Source of the DNA: Legionella anisa
Lineage (GTDB): Bacteria > Pseudomonadota > Gammaproteobacteria > Legionellales > Legionellaceae
Direction of reading: 5' to 3'
Assembly (NCBI RefSeq): GCF_001467525.1
Contig: NZ_LNXS01000029.1
Span: forward strand, 62,001-126,000
Length of the DNA stretch: 64,000 nucleotides
The translations under genes were made by a program, and so were the position numbers. The notes under the pieces were generated by a model. The model did not search any database. It saw only the letters and a program-made list of their open reading frames with translations, and had not been told where the DNA came from. Of the stretch, positions 51,353-60,343 are shown one piece after another; positions within the stretch are counted from its first letter, which is position 1; every line of letters starts with the position of its first letter.

Positions 51353-51864
51353 TAAACCGAAAGCAAAAAATTGGTTGTATCTGTTCATTGTCTTTATTGC
51401 TGGTTGCTTGTTCCGGTAATAATGATGATCTAGTGCGATACATCAAAGAAGTAAAACACAGAAAAACACGAGAGATTGAACCAATCCCTTCCTTTGCACC
51501 CTTACCTACGTTTAAATTTCCTGATAGTGGCAACAGGCGCAATCCATTTAAGCCTATAGCTCAAAAAAAGGAGGAGGTTGATGTTAATGCTCCAGATAAA
51601 AATAGGCCGAAAGAGCCTTTGGAAACTTATCCTTTAGATGCGTTAAAATTTGTAGGCACTTTAACACAAGGAAATGAAATATGGGCATTAATCAAACTAC
51701 CCAGCTCAGATATTACTCATGTGGGAATTGGTAATTATATGGGCCAGAATTATGGCCGTGTTGTATCAATTACGAATAATGCAATTCAATTAATAGAAAC
51801 AACACAAACATCAGGGAAGTGGGAGAAACATAAAATCACGCTTGAATTATATACTGGGAAGTAG
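51349..51864 (+). CDS. pilP: Type IV pilus lipoprotein PilP
   Basis: 171 residues. Lipobox SLLLVACSGN places it on the inner membrane; a disordered linker with GNRRNPFKP precedes the small beta domain LDALKFVGTLTQGNEIWALI ... VGIGNYMGQNYGRVVSITN. Joins PilNO to the secretin. Eight bases before pilQ. Confidence 0.95.
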   Translation: MINRKQKIGCICSLSLLLVACSGNNDDLVRYIKEVKHRKTREIEPIPSFAPLPTFKFPDSGNRRNPFKPIAQKKEEVDVNAPDKNRPKEPLETYPLDALKFVGTLTQGNEIWALIKLPSSDITHVGIGNYMGQNYGRVVSITNNAIQLIETTQTSGKWEKHKITLELYTGK

Positions 51865-51872
51865 GAGCAAAA

Positions 51873-53978
51873 GTGCGGAGAATTGTTGCTTTATTTATTT
51901 TAATTAGTATGAGCTTAGGGATGGCTTTTGCCCAGAATAATCCATTGATATCAGTCAAGGTAATTCCTTTACCACTGGGGAAGTTGCGTATAGATTTTGA
52001 GTTTGCGCAACCTATAAAACGAGACCCTGCAAGCTTTGTTACTCCAAGCCCGGCACGTATAGTCCTTGATTTTATTGACTCTAATCTGGAATTACCCTCC
52101 AAGCAAAGAACAAAAGAAATTAAATTAGGTTCTCTTGATAAATATACTATTGTAGCAGTAGGCCCCCGTGTTCGGGCTATATTGGATTTAAATTATCAAG
52201 TGCCTTTTTTAGGCTCAATTTCTGGAAATGTATATACTCTTATTTTGAATGGCAAAAGTAATGAGGTAATCCAACCTCCTGAAGCACTTATAATCACCCA
52301 TCGTCCAGCTAGGACAAGTTATGAAATCAGTCATTTTGATTTTCGAGGAATTGATCGGCAAGGCGGCCGGGCAATAGTGGATGTTTCCAGCACCAGCGTC
52401 CCGATTGAAGTAGAAGAGCATGGTAAAGATATTTTAGTTAAATTTTTAAACACGAAAGTTCCTCAGAACTTAAGGAAACGTTTTGATGTTTCGGATTTCC
52501 GCAGCCCTGTACAAATCGTTACTTTTAAACAAAAAGGTAAAAATGCACATATGTTATTAGCGGGTACAGGCGCTTTTGGCCAGTATGTTTATCAGGTTAA
52601 TAAGCAATTCATGGTTGATGTATTTCCTTTGACTCCAGAAGAGGCACAACAGGCTAAATTGAAAAAGAAGGTTTTCTCTGGAAGAAGACTTTCTTTAAAT
52701 TTCCAAAACATCAGTATACGTGCTGTATTACAGTTGCTGGCTGATTTTACTGGTATCAATATTGTAGTGAGTGATAAAGTTCAGGGTAATATTACTCTTA
52801 GGTTAAATAATATTCCCTGGGATCAAGCTTTGGATATTATTTTAACGACACAAGGTTTGGCGAAGCGTCAGACAGGGAACGTGATGTTGATCGATTATAA
52901 AGCTTCTTTTGATAAAATGGAGGCAGAAGAGCTTAAGACCCAACGCGCTATACAAAAGCTTGAACCGATACGTTCAGAACTCATTCAAATTAATTATGCC
53001 AAAGCCACAGATCTTGCGATTTTGATTAAAGACAAACAAAATTCTCTTCTCTCGGACAAAGGTCGAGTAAGTGTTGATGAGCGAACAAATACCCTTTGGA
53101 TCCAAGACAGTGGAACTCGGATAAATGAAGTCAGGGATTTAATTAAACAGTTGGATGTACCTGTCAAACAAGTACTTATAGAGGCACGTATTGTTGAAGT
53201 GACCAAGGATTTTGCTCAAGATCTTGGTATTCGATGGGGTGTTTCCAGGCCGACTCATTTAAGTGGTACATTGGCTGGCGCCAATCAGCTGGCACAAGGA
53301 GTTGCTCCGGCAAATGTCGTGCCATTAACAGACCGATTAAATCTGGATTTAGTTGCTGCTCCGGTGACGGGTGTACCTCCTGCTTCTGTAGGTATCGCAT
53401 TAGCGCAGCTTGGTGATAATATTTTACTTGATCTTGAATTGTCTGCTTTAGAAAGCGAGGGACTTGCCGAATTGATATCGAGTCCGAAGCTTATTACAGC
53501 AAATCAACAGGCTGCTGTAATTGAATCAGGACAGGAAATTCCCTATCAGGAAGCTACTTCAAGCGGCGCGACCGCAGTAGCATTCAAAAAAGCGGTATTA
53601 AGTTTAAATGTAACCCCACAAATTACTCCTGATAGTAAGATACTTATGGATCTGAAAATTAATCAGGATAACGCATTACCTAATCTGACATTTAATGGAG
53701 TACCAGTAATTGCAACTAAAGAAATTAGGACGAATGTACTTGTCAGCAATGGACAAACTATAGTACTTGGCGGTATTTATCAGCAAGATAAGAGCAAGAC
53801 TATTACCAGAGTACCTTTTTTTGGTCAGTTACCGGTAGTTGGGAATTTATTTAAAAATACACAAATTGCCCTTAGAAATGATGAGCTGCTCATTTTTATA
53901 ACACCAAAAATAATAACAAACTCATTGTCGATTACGACAATTGAAGGAAGAAAACCAATTCGTTTTGATGAAAAATAA
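51873..53978 (+). CDS. pilQ: Type IV pilus outer-membrane secretin PilQ
   Basis: 701 residues, starts at a GTG after TAGGAGC. Signal peptide (VALFILISMSLGMAFAQN); two AMIN domains that bind peptidoglycan (PARIVLDFIDSNLELPS is one hallmark); STN/N0 domain (LSLNFQNISIRAVLQLLADF), N1 (VKQVLIEARIVEVTKDFAQD), and the C-terminal secretin with ISSPKLITANQQAAVIESG and VPFFGQLPVVGNLFKN. Outlet of the pilus used for twitching and DNA uptake. Last gene of the operon, followed by a 267-base gap before aroK. Confidence 0.96.
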   Translation: MRRIVALFILISMSLGMAFAQNNPLISVKVIPLPLGKLRIDFEFAQPIKRDPASFVTPSPARIVLDFIDSNLELPSKQRTKEIKLGSLDKYTIVAVGPRVRAILDLNYQVPFLGSISGNVYTLILNGKSNEVIQPPEALIITHRPARTSYEISHFDFRGIDRQGGRAIVDVSSTSVPIEVEEHGKDILVKFLNTKVPQNLRKRFDVSDFRSPVQIVTFKQKGKNAHMLLAGTGAFGQYVYQVNKQFMVDVFPLTPEEAQQAKLKKKVFSGRRLSLNFQNISIRAVLQLLADFTGINIVVSDKVQGNITLRLNNIPWDQALDIILTTQGLAKRQTGNVMLIDYKASFDKMEAEELKTQRAIQKLEPIRSELIQINYAKATDLAILIKDKQNSLLSDKGRVSVDERTNTLWIQDSGTRINEVRDLIKQLDVPVKQVLIEARIVEVTKDFAQDLGIRWGVSRPTHLSGTLAGANQLAQGVAPANVVPLTDRLNLDLVAAPVTGVPPASVGIALAQLGDNILLDLELSALESEGLAELISSPKLITANQQAAVIESGQEIPYQEATSSGATAVAFKKAVLSLNVTPQITPDSKILMDLKINQDNALPNLTFNGVPVIATKEIRTNVLVSNGQTIVLGGIYQQDKSKTITRVPFFGQLPVVGNLFKNTQIALRNDELLIFITPKIITNSLSITTIEGRKPIRFDEK

Positions 53979-54245
53979 GGGGTGCTATAGCATGATTGTA
54001 CAGACTTATTTTTTAATGAAGTGATATAATAGAAATGATTTAAGAGTAAATAGTTATAAAATATGCTCATTTGTTGTAGAATAATGGGCGGGAATTTCTA
54101 ACTGCGAAAAATACAGTTAGGATTGAGCCCCAAATATCCCCACTTTGGTAAATTATCATACTTTAGTTTCATGCTAAAATGGGAGGTTATTTTGGACTCG
54201 ATCTTTAATTAATGACATTTAAGTTAAAGAGGTATGTAATAAAAA

Positions 54246-54773
54246 ATGAGCATAGTTAAAGTACGAAATATTTTTCTCATCGGACCCATGGGTGCAGGTA
54301 AAAGCACTATAGGTCGTGCTTTGGCAAAGGAGCTCAAGTTAGAATTTTTTGATTCGGATGAAGTGATTGAAGAGCGTGCTGGCGCTGATATATCTTGGAT
54401 TTTTGATATTGAGGGTGAAGAAGGTTTCAGACGCCGCGAGCAAAAAGTTATTGAAGAATTAACTCAAAAGACCAACATTGTTTTGGCAACAGGTGGAGGA
54501 GTCGTAATCACTCCCGAAAACAGAAATGCATTAGCAGGGCGTGGAACTGTAATTTATCTTAAAACCTCTTTACAGCAACAATTCGAAAGAACTAAGCGGG
54601 ATACCAAGCGTCCTTTACTTCAGACAAATGATCTTGAAGGAAGATTGGAACTATTGAGGGATGAGCGCGAGCCATTCTACACTGAGTTAGCTGATGTTAG
54701 TTTTGAAACAGATAAATTAACGGTCAAAGCGGTTGCAAATAATATAATAAAATATATTTATGGCGAACTTTGA
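54246..54773 (+). CDS. aroK: Shikimate kinase
   Basis: 175 residues. Phosphorylates shikimate. P-loop [20 protein letters not shown], shikimate-binding [34 protein letters not shown], and ATGGGVV. Overlaps aroB by 14 bases. Genes pilMNOPQ-aroKB-damX are in the order widespread in gammaproteobacteria. Confidence 0.96.
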   Translation: MSIVKVRNIFLIGPMGAGKSTIGRALAKELKLEFFDSDEVIEERAGADISWIFDIEGEEGFRRREQKVIEELTQKTNIVLATGGGVVITPENRNALAGRGTVIYLKTSLQQQFERTKRDTKRPLLQTNDLEGRLELLRDEREPFYTELADVSFETDKLTVKAVANNIIKYIYGEL

Positions 54774-55890
54774 GGCTTATGAGCAAGTTGATGTCTCTTT
54801 AACTGGACATCAATATCCTATTATTATTTGTCGCAATGGTTTGCAAAGCCCGGGTTTTTTGCAAACGATTGTAAAATCTTCGCAGATTCTAATTGTTACC
54901 AACCAGACAATAGCTCCTTTTTATTTAAAGTATGTACAAGCTGCTTTTGCTGAAACTCAATGCGATGTTTTGATTTTAGAAGATGGTGAGCACTATAAAA
55001 ACCAACACAGCTTATTCGCTATTTATGATGCATTAATCCAAAACAAACACCATAGAGATACGACACTTATCGCTTTAGGTGGCGGTGTGATTGGTGATAT
55101 GACTGGATTTGCAGCATCAACCTATCAACGTGGAGTAAAACTGATTCAAATTCCCACAACTTTATTAGCACAAATCGATGCTTCTATAGGTGGAAAAACG
55201 GGAATTAATCATGCTTTAGGTAAAAATATGATCGGCAGTTTTTATCAACCTCAAGCGGTGATTATTGATTTGAATACATTAAACACGCTTCCAGAAAGAG
55301 AGTTTCGTGCCGGTTTGGCGGAAATGATAAAATATGCATTACTTGCCGGAGGTGAGTTTTTCAAATTACTAAGCGATGCTATCCAACAGGGATTAACCGC
55401 CAACAGTTTGCTGCTACCCCAATTAATTGCTGAGTGTTGCCGCATTAAAGCCCAGTTTGTTGAAACCGATGAAAAGGAAGCCGGACAACGAGCTTTACTG
55501 AATCTTGGGCATACTTTTGCTCATGCACTGGAAACGTACACTCAGTATCAACAATGGTTGCATGGTGAAGCAGTAGCGATTGGCTTATACTGTGCCGCAG
55601 TTTTGTCATATAAAATGCATTTGGTTGATAAGCAATTCGTGGAACAAATAGAACAAATTCTGCACCATGCGGGTTTGCCACATAAAATTCCAAGAACTGT
55701 TAATTTGAAAAAACTCAAAGATTTAATGCAATCGGATAAAAAAATTAAAAATAACTGTTTACGTTTTGTGCTGATAAAAAAACTTGGTGATTGTTATCTT
55801 GAAGCCGGCGTAACAGAGGATTGTTTATATAATGCACTTGATGCGGCTGTAGAGGAGAATAAAAATGAACGAGGGAATAATTCAGTCTGA
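54760..55890 (+). CDS. aroB: 3-dehydroquinate synthase
   Basis: 376 residues. Converts DAHP to 3-dehydroquinate with NAD and a metal. Motifs: [81 protein letters not shown] with metal His, and [13 protein letters not shown]. About ten residues longer at the N-terminus than many. Its 3' end overlaps the damX frame by 26 bases. Confidence 0.96.
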   Translation: MANFEAYEQVDVSLTGHQYPIIICRNGLQSPGFLQTIVKSSQILIVTNQTIAPFYLKYVQAAFAETQCDVLILEDGEHYKNQHSLFAIYDALIQNKHHRDTTLIALGGGVIGDMTGFAASTYQRGVKLIQIPTTLLAQIDASIGGKTGINHALGKNMIGSFYQPQAVIIDLNTLNTLPEREFRAGLAEMIKYALLAGGEFFKLLSDAIQQGLTANSLLLPQLIAECCRIKAQFVETDEKEAGQRALLNLGHTFAHALETYTQYQQWLHGEAVAIGLYCAAVLSYKMHLVDKQFVEQIEQILHHAGLPHKIPRTVNLKKLKDLMQSDKKIKNNCLRFVLIKKLGDCYLEAGVTEDCLYNALDAAVEENKNERGNNSV

Positions 55891-57331
55891 GGTGACGGCT
55901 GTAATTCAACCAAGAGTATTGTTTAAACCCGGATCTTGGCTCGCTAAGATTGATTTTATTAATCATTTAATTCTTTTTAACAATGTGCTTATTACGATTT
56001 TATCAGAGAAAGAGGGGGGTAAAACTTCTTTTGGTACTTTGTTACAAAGTAATTTAGATCAACAAATAAAATCTGTTTCAATGACAGTGAAGCCTCCTTG
56101 CAATAGAGAAAACATTATTCAGGAAATTGCAAGCCAACTACATCTTAATCACGATGAAAATACAGATATTAGCTCTTTAGTTGCGCAAATTAATGAGCGT
56201 AAGGCCCATGTAGTTTTATTGATTGATGATGCACAACATTTGCCTGAGTCTCTAATTAAAGAAGCCATGTTGGCAATAAAAAATCAAGAGAACTTTAGTT
56301 TCTTCCATCTTTGCCTTATATCGGACTACTCAATTGTCGCAACACTGAATAATCTAGTCGCTTCGTTTTTTGAAAATTTAGTCCATAGCATCGAATTGGG
56401 ATCATTGAATGAAAATGAAACAAGGACTTATGTGTTACAACGTGCCATGACGGCACATTTGATCAGTAAACCTTTAACTGATGTACAGTTTAAGCAGTTT
56501 TATCAACTTACCAAAGGAAACGTGGCAAAAATTAATAGTAATTTGGAATCATTTATATTTAAGTGTGCTGCGCAAAAGAAAAAAGAACCACGAAAGTTGA
56601 TAAAAAAAGCAGGTATTGCAGCAAGCATGGCTGTGATTACAGGACTTATTGGTTTTTATTTTGTGAGAAATTATGACTTTTCATCTTTTTATCATTTAGA
56701 GATGACTCATCCAGTACAAGATAAAAGCACAGAAGCGTTGGTAGGAAATCAAGTACAGCCTGAAGTATTAGTGAGCCAAATCCCTTCTTGGGAGGATTCT
56801 TCAACGCGACAATTGGTTTATGCGGCGTTGCCCAAGAAGCAACTTTTGGATGATCTCAATGATGAGATGTCCGTTGATACAGTTGCAATTATTGATAAGG
56901 TCGTTGTGATTCCTAAATTACAAATGCAACATTTAGCGGAGCAAGAGCCTAGAATTCCTGAATCTGAGTTTAAACGGGAAAGTCCGGAATCTGATCTTAC
57001 TCGGGAATCAAAAACAGTCGAGATTCCAACAGCAAAACAAAATAAAGAAGATCAGTCTTCCAGTTCAAATGTAAACACCCCTCTTTATACCATACAGGTT
57101 GCTGCCAGTCATAATAAAAATGATATAGAACGTTTTCAGCAGAATAATAAATTATTCGCTCAAAATACCAAAATAAGACATTTCACTAATGCAAAAGGTC
57201 TTTGGTACATCTTGACTATGGGGGAGTTTGAAAGTAGGGCTGAAGCACAACGTAATATAACAAAGTTACCAGCAACTTTAGCTAAGTTACATCCTTGGGT
57301 TAGGCCAGTATCGAATCTTAGCCAATCATAA
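55865..57331 (+). CDS. damX: DamX-like SPOR-domain protein with N-terminal ATPase-like region
   Basis: 488 residues. N-terminal AAA-like domain (residues about 35-235, ExeA/DamX type): the P-loop position reads ILSEKEGGKTSF, a degenerate Walker A, and Walker B is VVLLIDDAQHLPE. One membrane helix (AGIAASMAVITGLIGFYFVR, about 252-272), a disordered charged linker, and a C-terminal SPOR domain (LYTIQVAASHNKNDIERFQ ... GLWYILTMGEFESRAEAQRN) that binds denuded septal glycan. Cytokinesis role by analogy with E. coli DamX. Overlaps aroB. Confidence 0.88.
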   Translation: MNEGIIQSEVTAVIQPRVLFKPGSWLAKIDFINHLILFNNVLITILSEKEGGKTSFGTLLQSNLDQQIKSVSMTVKPPCNRENIIQEIASQLHLNHDENTDISSLVAQINERKAHVVLLIDDAQHLPESLIKEAMLAIKNQENFSFFHLCLISDYSIVATLNNLVASFFENLVHSIELGSLNENETRTYVLQRAMTAHLISKPLTDVQFKQFYQLTKGNVAKINSNLESFIFKCAAQKKKEPRKLIKKAGIAASMAVITGLIGFYFVRNYDFSSFYHLEMTHPVQDKSTEALVGNQVQPEVLVSQIPSWEDSSTRQLVYAALPKKQLLDDLNDEMSVDTVAIIDKVVVIPKLQMQHLAEQEPRIPESEFKRESPESDLTRESKTVEIPTAKQNKEDQSSSSNVNTPLYTIQVAASHNKNDIERFQQNNKLFAQNTKIRHFTNAKGLWYILTMGEFESRAEAQRNITKLPATLAKLHPWVRPVSNLSQS

Positions 57332-57338
57332 AAAGAAC

Positions 57339-57414
57339 GTAGCCTGGGTGCAGCGCAGCCCGGGTTTTTCAATTACCAAATTTCCCGGGTTCCGCTGCGC
57401 TGCACCCAGGCTAC
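57339..57414. repeat. Family-A palindromic repeat between damX and proC
   Basis: 76 bases, GTAGCCTGGGTGCAGCGCAG ... CTGCGCTGCACCCAGGCTAC, between convergent genes, seven bases after the damX stop; could serve both as terminator. Confidence 0.9.
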
Positions 57415-57449
57415 AATACATTCAAATAAAGATCTCTCGTGACCTGTTA

Positions 57450-58286
57450 TTAAGTGTGCGTATTTAATGACTGCGTTATTTGCTCAATACGTTCTTCAGC
57501 GGCTGCATAGACTTGCTTAAAAAGATCAAAAAAATCAGGAAAAGAAAGTTGTTCCAAAGAATGAGCTGTCACTCCATGAGGAGTGCTCACACCTGCTCTT
57601 AATTGGGCAAAAGAGCGTCCTGATTTTTTAGCTAATTCTGCAGCACCAAATACTGATTCCAAGGCAATTCTTCCAGAGAGTTCTTCTGGAATACCTCTAC
57701 TCATTGCTGCTTTTTGCAATGCCTCAAGAAATAGAAAGACATACGCTGGTGCACAACCGATAGGAGCTGTAAGCGTATCAAGCATGGATTCCTTCTCAAC
57801 CCAAAATGTGTAACCTACTTCATTAAAAAGAGTCTCAACTAATAATTTTTGTTCCGGTGTTGTAGAAGAATTAGCAAATAAAGCAGATGTTCCTTTGCAA
57901 AATTCAGTTGGAGTATTGGTCATAACACGAATAACTCCCAAGTCTTTCTTGTTGAGCCAGTGAGTGATGTTATCAATAGCGATTACACCCACTAAGGAAA
58001 TAAAAATAGGTTGCTTCAGTTGTATGGTTACGCTAATTTCTTGACATACCTGTTGCATAAATTGAGGTTTTACAGCAAGAATAAGGATATCGGCGTTCAT
58101 GACTGCGTGAGTATTGTTTTTTGCTGACAGGACCCCTAGTTCTTTAACCAAACGCTCTGATTTACTGGGATCTCGATTGCTAAATATTATTGAATTTGCA
58201 GGATGTCCACCTTTGATGAGGCCGCGTGCTACAGCACTTCCCAAATGACCTGCACCGATAATTGATATGGTTTTATTTTTAAACAT
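57450..58286 (-). CDS. proC: Pyrroline-5-carboxylate reductase
   Basis: 278 residues. Last step of proline synthesis. Rossmann loop ISIIGAGHLGSAVARGLIKG, NRDPSKSERL, DILILAVKPQFMQQV, VIRVMTNTPTEFCKGTSALF (usual MPNTP replaced by MTNTP), and C-terminal dimer domain LTAPIGCAPAYVFLFLEAL, RAGVSTPHGVTAHSLEQL (usual VTSPGGTT pattern is diverged). Monocistronic. Confidence 0.94.
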   Translation of the reverse strand: MFKNKTISIIGAGHLGSAVARGLIKGGHPANSIIFSNRDPSKSERLVKELGVLSAKNNTHAVMNADILILAVKPQFMQQVCQEISVTIQLKQPIFISLVGVIAIDNITHWLNKKDLGVIRVMTNTPTEFCKGTSALFANSSTTPEQKLLVETLFNEVGYTFWVEKESMLDTLTAPIGCAPAYVFLFLEALQKAAMSRGIPEELSGRIALESVFGAAELAKKSGRSFAQLRAGVSTPHGVTAHSLEQLSFPDFFDLFKQVYAAAEERIEQITQSLNTHT

Positions 58287-58535
58287 ATTGTCTTATATTT
58301 TAAATTTTCCTCAAAAATACCAAGATGCATGGGCTTATGTCAAGGATGGAGCCAGACAAAGTTACGTGCAAAATAACTATCTTACATTGAATATCTTATA
58401 TATCCTGCTACACTAAAAAAATTAAAAAGGGATTTAATCCTATATCTGCCATACCTGCTTTGTACGAACGGATTTTGATAAAGTCGGTTGGGCATATCAA
58501 TTTATCAATTATTTTATTATGGTCAAAGAATAGTA

Positions 58536-60182
58536 ATGATAGAAACAGTTCAGGGTCAAGAAAAAATCCATGTAAAATGGCGTGATATTAATGGTTGGAA
58601 CTATTATTTCTTATTGAAGTTCGCTCTTTTATGGGGTGGATATTTGAATTTTCATCCTTTTGCTAACCTAGTATTTCTGGCATTTTTATTATTTCCTTTA
58701 TCATCAACATTTCTTCATCGCTGCCGTAATTGGATTGCTATTCCAATAGGTATCGGTCTCTTTTATCACGATACGTGGTTACCCGGTTTAAGTTCAATTA
58801 TGAGTCAGGGTACAAATCTTTTTTCTTTCAGTTCTAATTATCTTCTTGAGCTATTAAATCGTTTTATTAATTGGCAACTGATAGGTATGGCTTTTATTCT
58901 CTTAGTTGCTTACCTATTTCTTTCTCAATGGATTCGCATTACTACGTTTACAGTAATCGCTTTAATTTGGTTAAATATTCTTACTCTAACAGGACCAGCT
59001 ATTAATCTTTTGCCCGTAGAAAGTAAGACTGCTACTACGAGCGTACAAGCTGGATCCGAGACTAACATAAGTGGGACAGTAGAGCTTAACAGTAATTTGC
59101 CACCTACCAACGAAAACCTCAATACCTATCTGAATCAATTTTATGAGCAGCAAAAAGGATTACATACCCTTTTTCCAAGTTCTCTTTCTGCCGATGCAGA
59201 GCCTTTTGATGTTATATTTATTCAGGTGTGCTCTCTTGCGTGGGCAGATATAGATGCGGTGCATTTAAGAGATCATCCTATATGGAGTAAATTTGATATT
59301 CTCTTTAATCAGTTCAATTCGGCTGCTTCATATAGTGGGCCTGCTGCAATACGCTTATTACGTGCAAGCTGTGGTGAAACATCCCATGCTGGTCTTTATA
59401 AGCCTGTAGCCCAAGATTGTTATATTTTGGATAACTTAGCTAAACTTGGTTTTTCTCCTGAGATGATGCTTGACCACGAAGGTGAGTTTGGTAGTTTTCT
59501 CAACGAGATAAAAGAGTATGGTGGTTTAGATGACGTGCCTTTAATGTCACGAGCGGGCATACGTCCTGATCTTGTTTCATTTGATGGAAAATTGCTTTCA
59601 GATGACAGTCAATTACTGGATAAATGGCTTAAGCAGCAGAAGGATCCAGGAAAAAAACGCAATGTTACCTATTTTAATGAAATTTCGCTTCATGATGGTA
59701 ATACATTTATTGGTGAAAATACGCCAGCACCCTATGAGGCACGAGCAAAGAAACTTTTAGATCAAACGATGAATTTCTTTACGGCATTAGAAAATTCAGG
59801 CCGTAAGGCAGTTGTAGTTTTTATCCCAGAACATGGAGCTAATCTTGTTGGTGATAAATTACAAATGCCAGGTTTACGGGACATTCCTAGCCCAAGCATT
59901 ACGCATGTTCCTGTTGGAATTAAATTTATTGGTTTGAAAGCAAAACCTAAGCAAATACAAATAAATGAGCCAAGCAGTTATTTGGCTATTTCAGAATTAA
60001 TTGCACGCTTAGTAGATGGAAAGATATTTAATCAGGAAAGCGTAAATTTAGAAATACTAACTAAGAATTTACCAAGAACTCCCTTCGTGTCATCCAACGA
60101 GGGTGTTACGGTGATGAAATATCAAGATAAGTTTTATATTTTATTAAAAGGTGACAATAACTGGGTCCCTTATCCCCAATAA
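58536..60182 (+). CDS. bcsG: Cellulose phosphoethanolamine transferase
   Basis: 548 residues from the ATG at 58536; a TTG in frame 48 bases upstream is less likely. BcsG transfers phosphoethanolamine to cellulose in the periplasm. About four N-terminal membrane helices (WNYYFLLKFALLWGGYLNFH is the family signature), then an alkaline-phosphatase-fold domain. Zinc-site residues match E. coli BcsG as I recall: Cys in FIQVCSLAWADID, nucleophile Ser in AASYSGPAAIRLLRASCG, and Glu-His in FIPEHGANLVG. Convergent with bcsC; no bcsA/bcsB in the window. Confidence 0.9.
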   Translation: MIETVQGQEKIHVKWRDINGWNYYFLLKFALLWGGYLNFHPFANLVFLAFLLFPLSSTFLHRCRNWIAIPIGIGLFYHDTWLPGLSSIMSQGTNLFSFSSNYLLELLNRFINWQLIGMAFILLVAYLFLSQWIRITTFTVIALIWLNILTLTGPAINLLPVESKTATTSVQAGSETNISGTVELNSNLPPTNENLNTYLNQFYEQQKGLHTLFPSSLSADAEPFDVIFIQVCSLAWADIDAVHLRDHPIWSKFDILFNQFNSAASYSGPAAIRLLRASCGETSHAGLYKPVAQDCYILDNLAKLGFSPEMMLDHEGEFGSFLNEIKEYGGLDDVPLMSRAGIRPDLVSFDGKLLSDDSQLLDKWLKQQKDPGKKRNVTYFNEISLHDGNTFIGENTPAPYEARAKKLLDQTMNFFTALENSGRKAVVVFIPEHGANLVGDKLQMPGLRDIPSPSITHVPVGIKFIGLKAKPKQIQINEPSSYLAISELIARLVDGKIFNQESVNLEILTKNLPRTPFVSSNEGVTVMKYQDKFYILLKGDNNWVPYPQ

Positions 60183-60193
60183 TTTCTAAATTA

Positions 60194-60327
60194 TCCTGGT
60201 GAAGAGTATGCTTGCTTGCGACTGAATCTCGTACCTATCCCTGACACTCTACTCCGACGTCCTGCGGCAAGTCGTGGGGCTGGGCGTAGGCAGAATGTGA
60301 TCAAGAGACTGTTGCGAGCATCCAGGA
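60194..60327. repeat. Inverted-repeat element between bcsG and bcsC
   Basis: 134 bases bounded by TCCTGG and CCAGGA, with inner partial arms ATGCTTGCGAC / GTTGCGAGCAT. Markedly GC-richer than its surroundings and unlike families A and B. Fills almost all of the 160-base gap between the two convergent genes. Confidence 0.6.
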
Positions 60328-60343
60328 ATATAATCAATACATT

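Noticed and set aside
54061-54130. CTAACTG-N9-CAGTTAG hairpin upstream of aroK as a riboswitch
   Set aside because: Short stem only, no conserved aptamer core seen; possibly a weak terminator for the pil operon.
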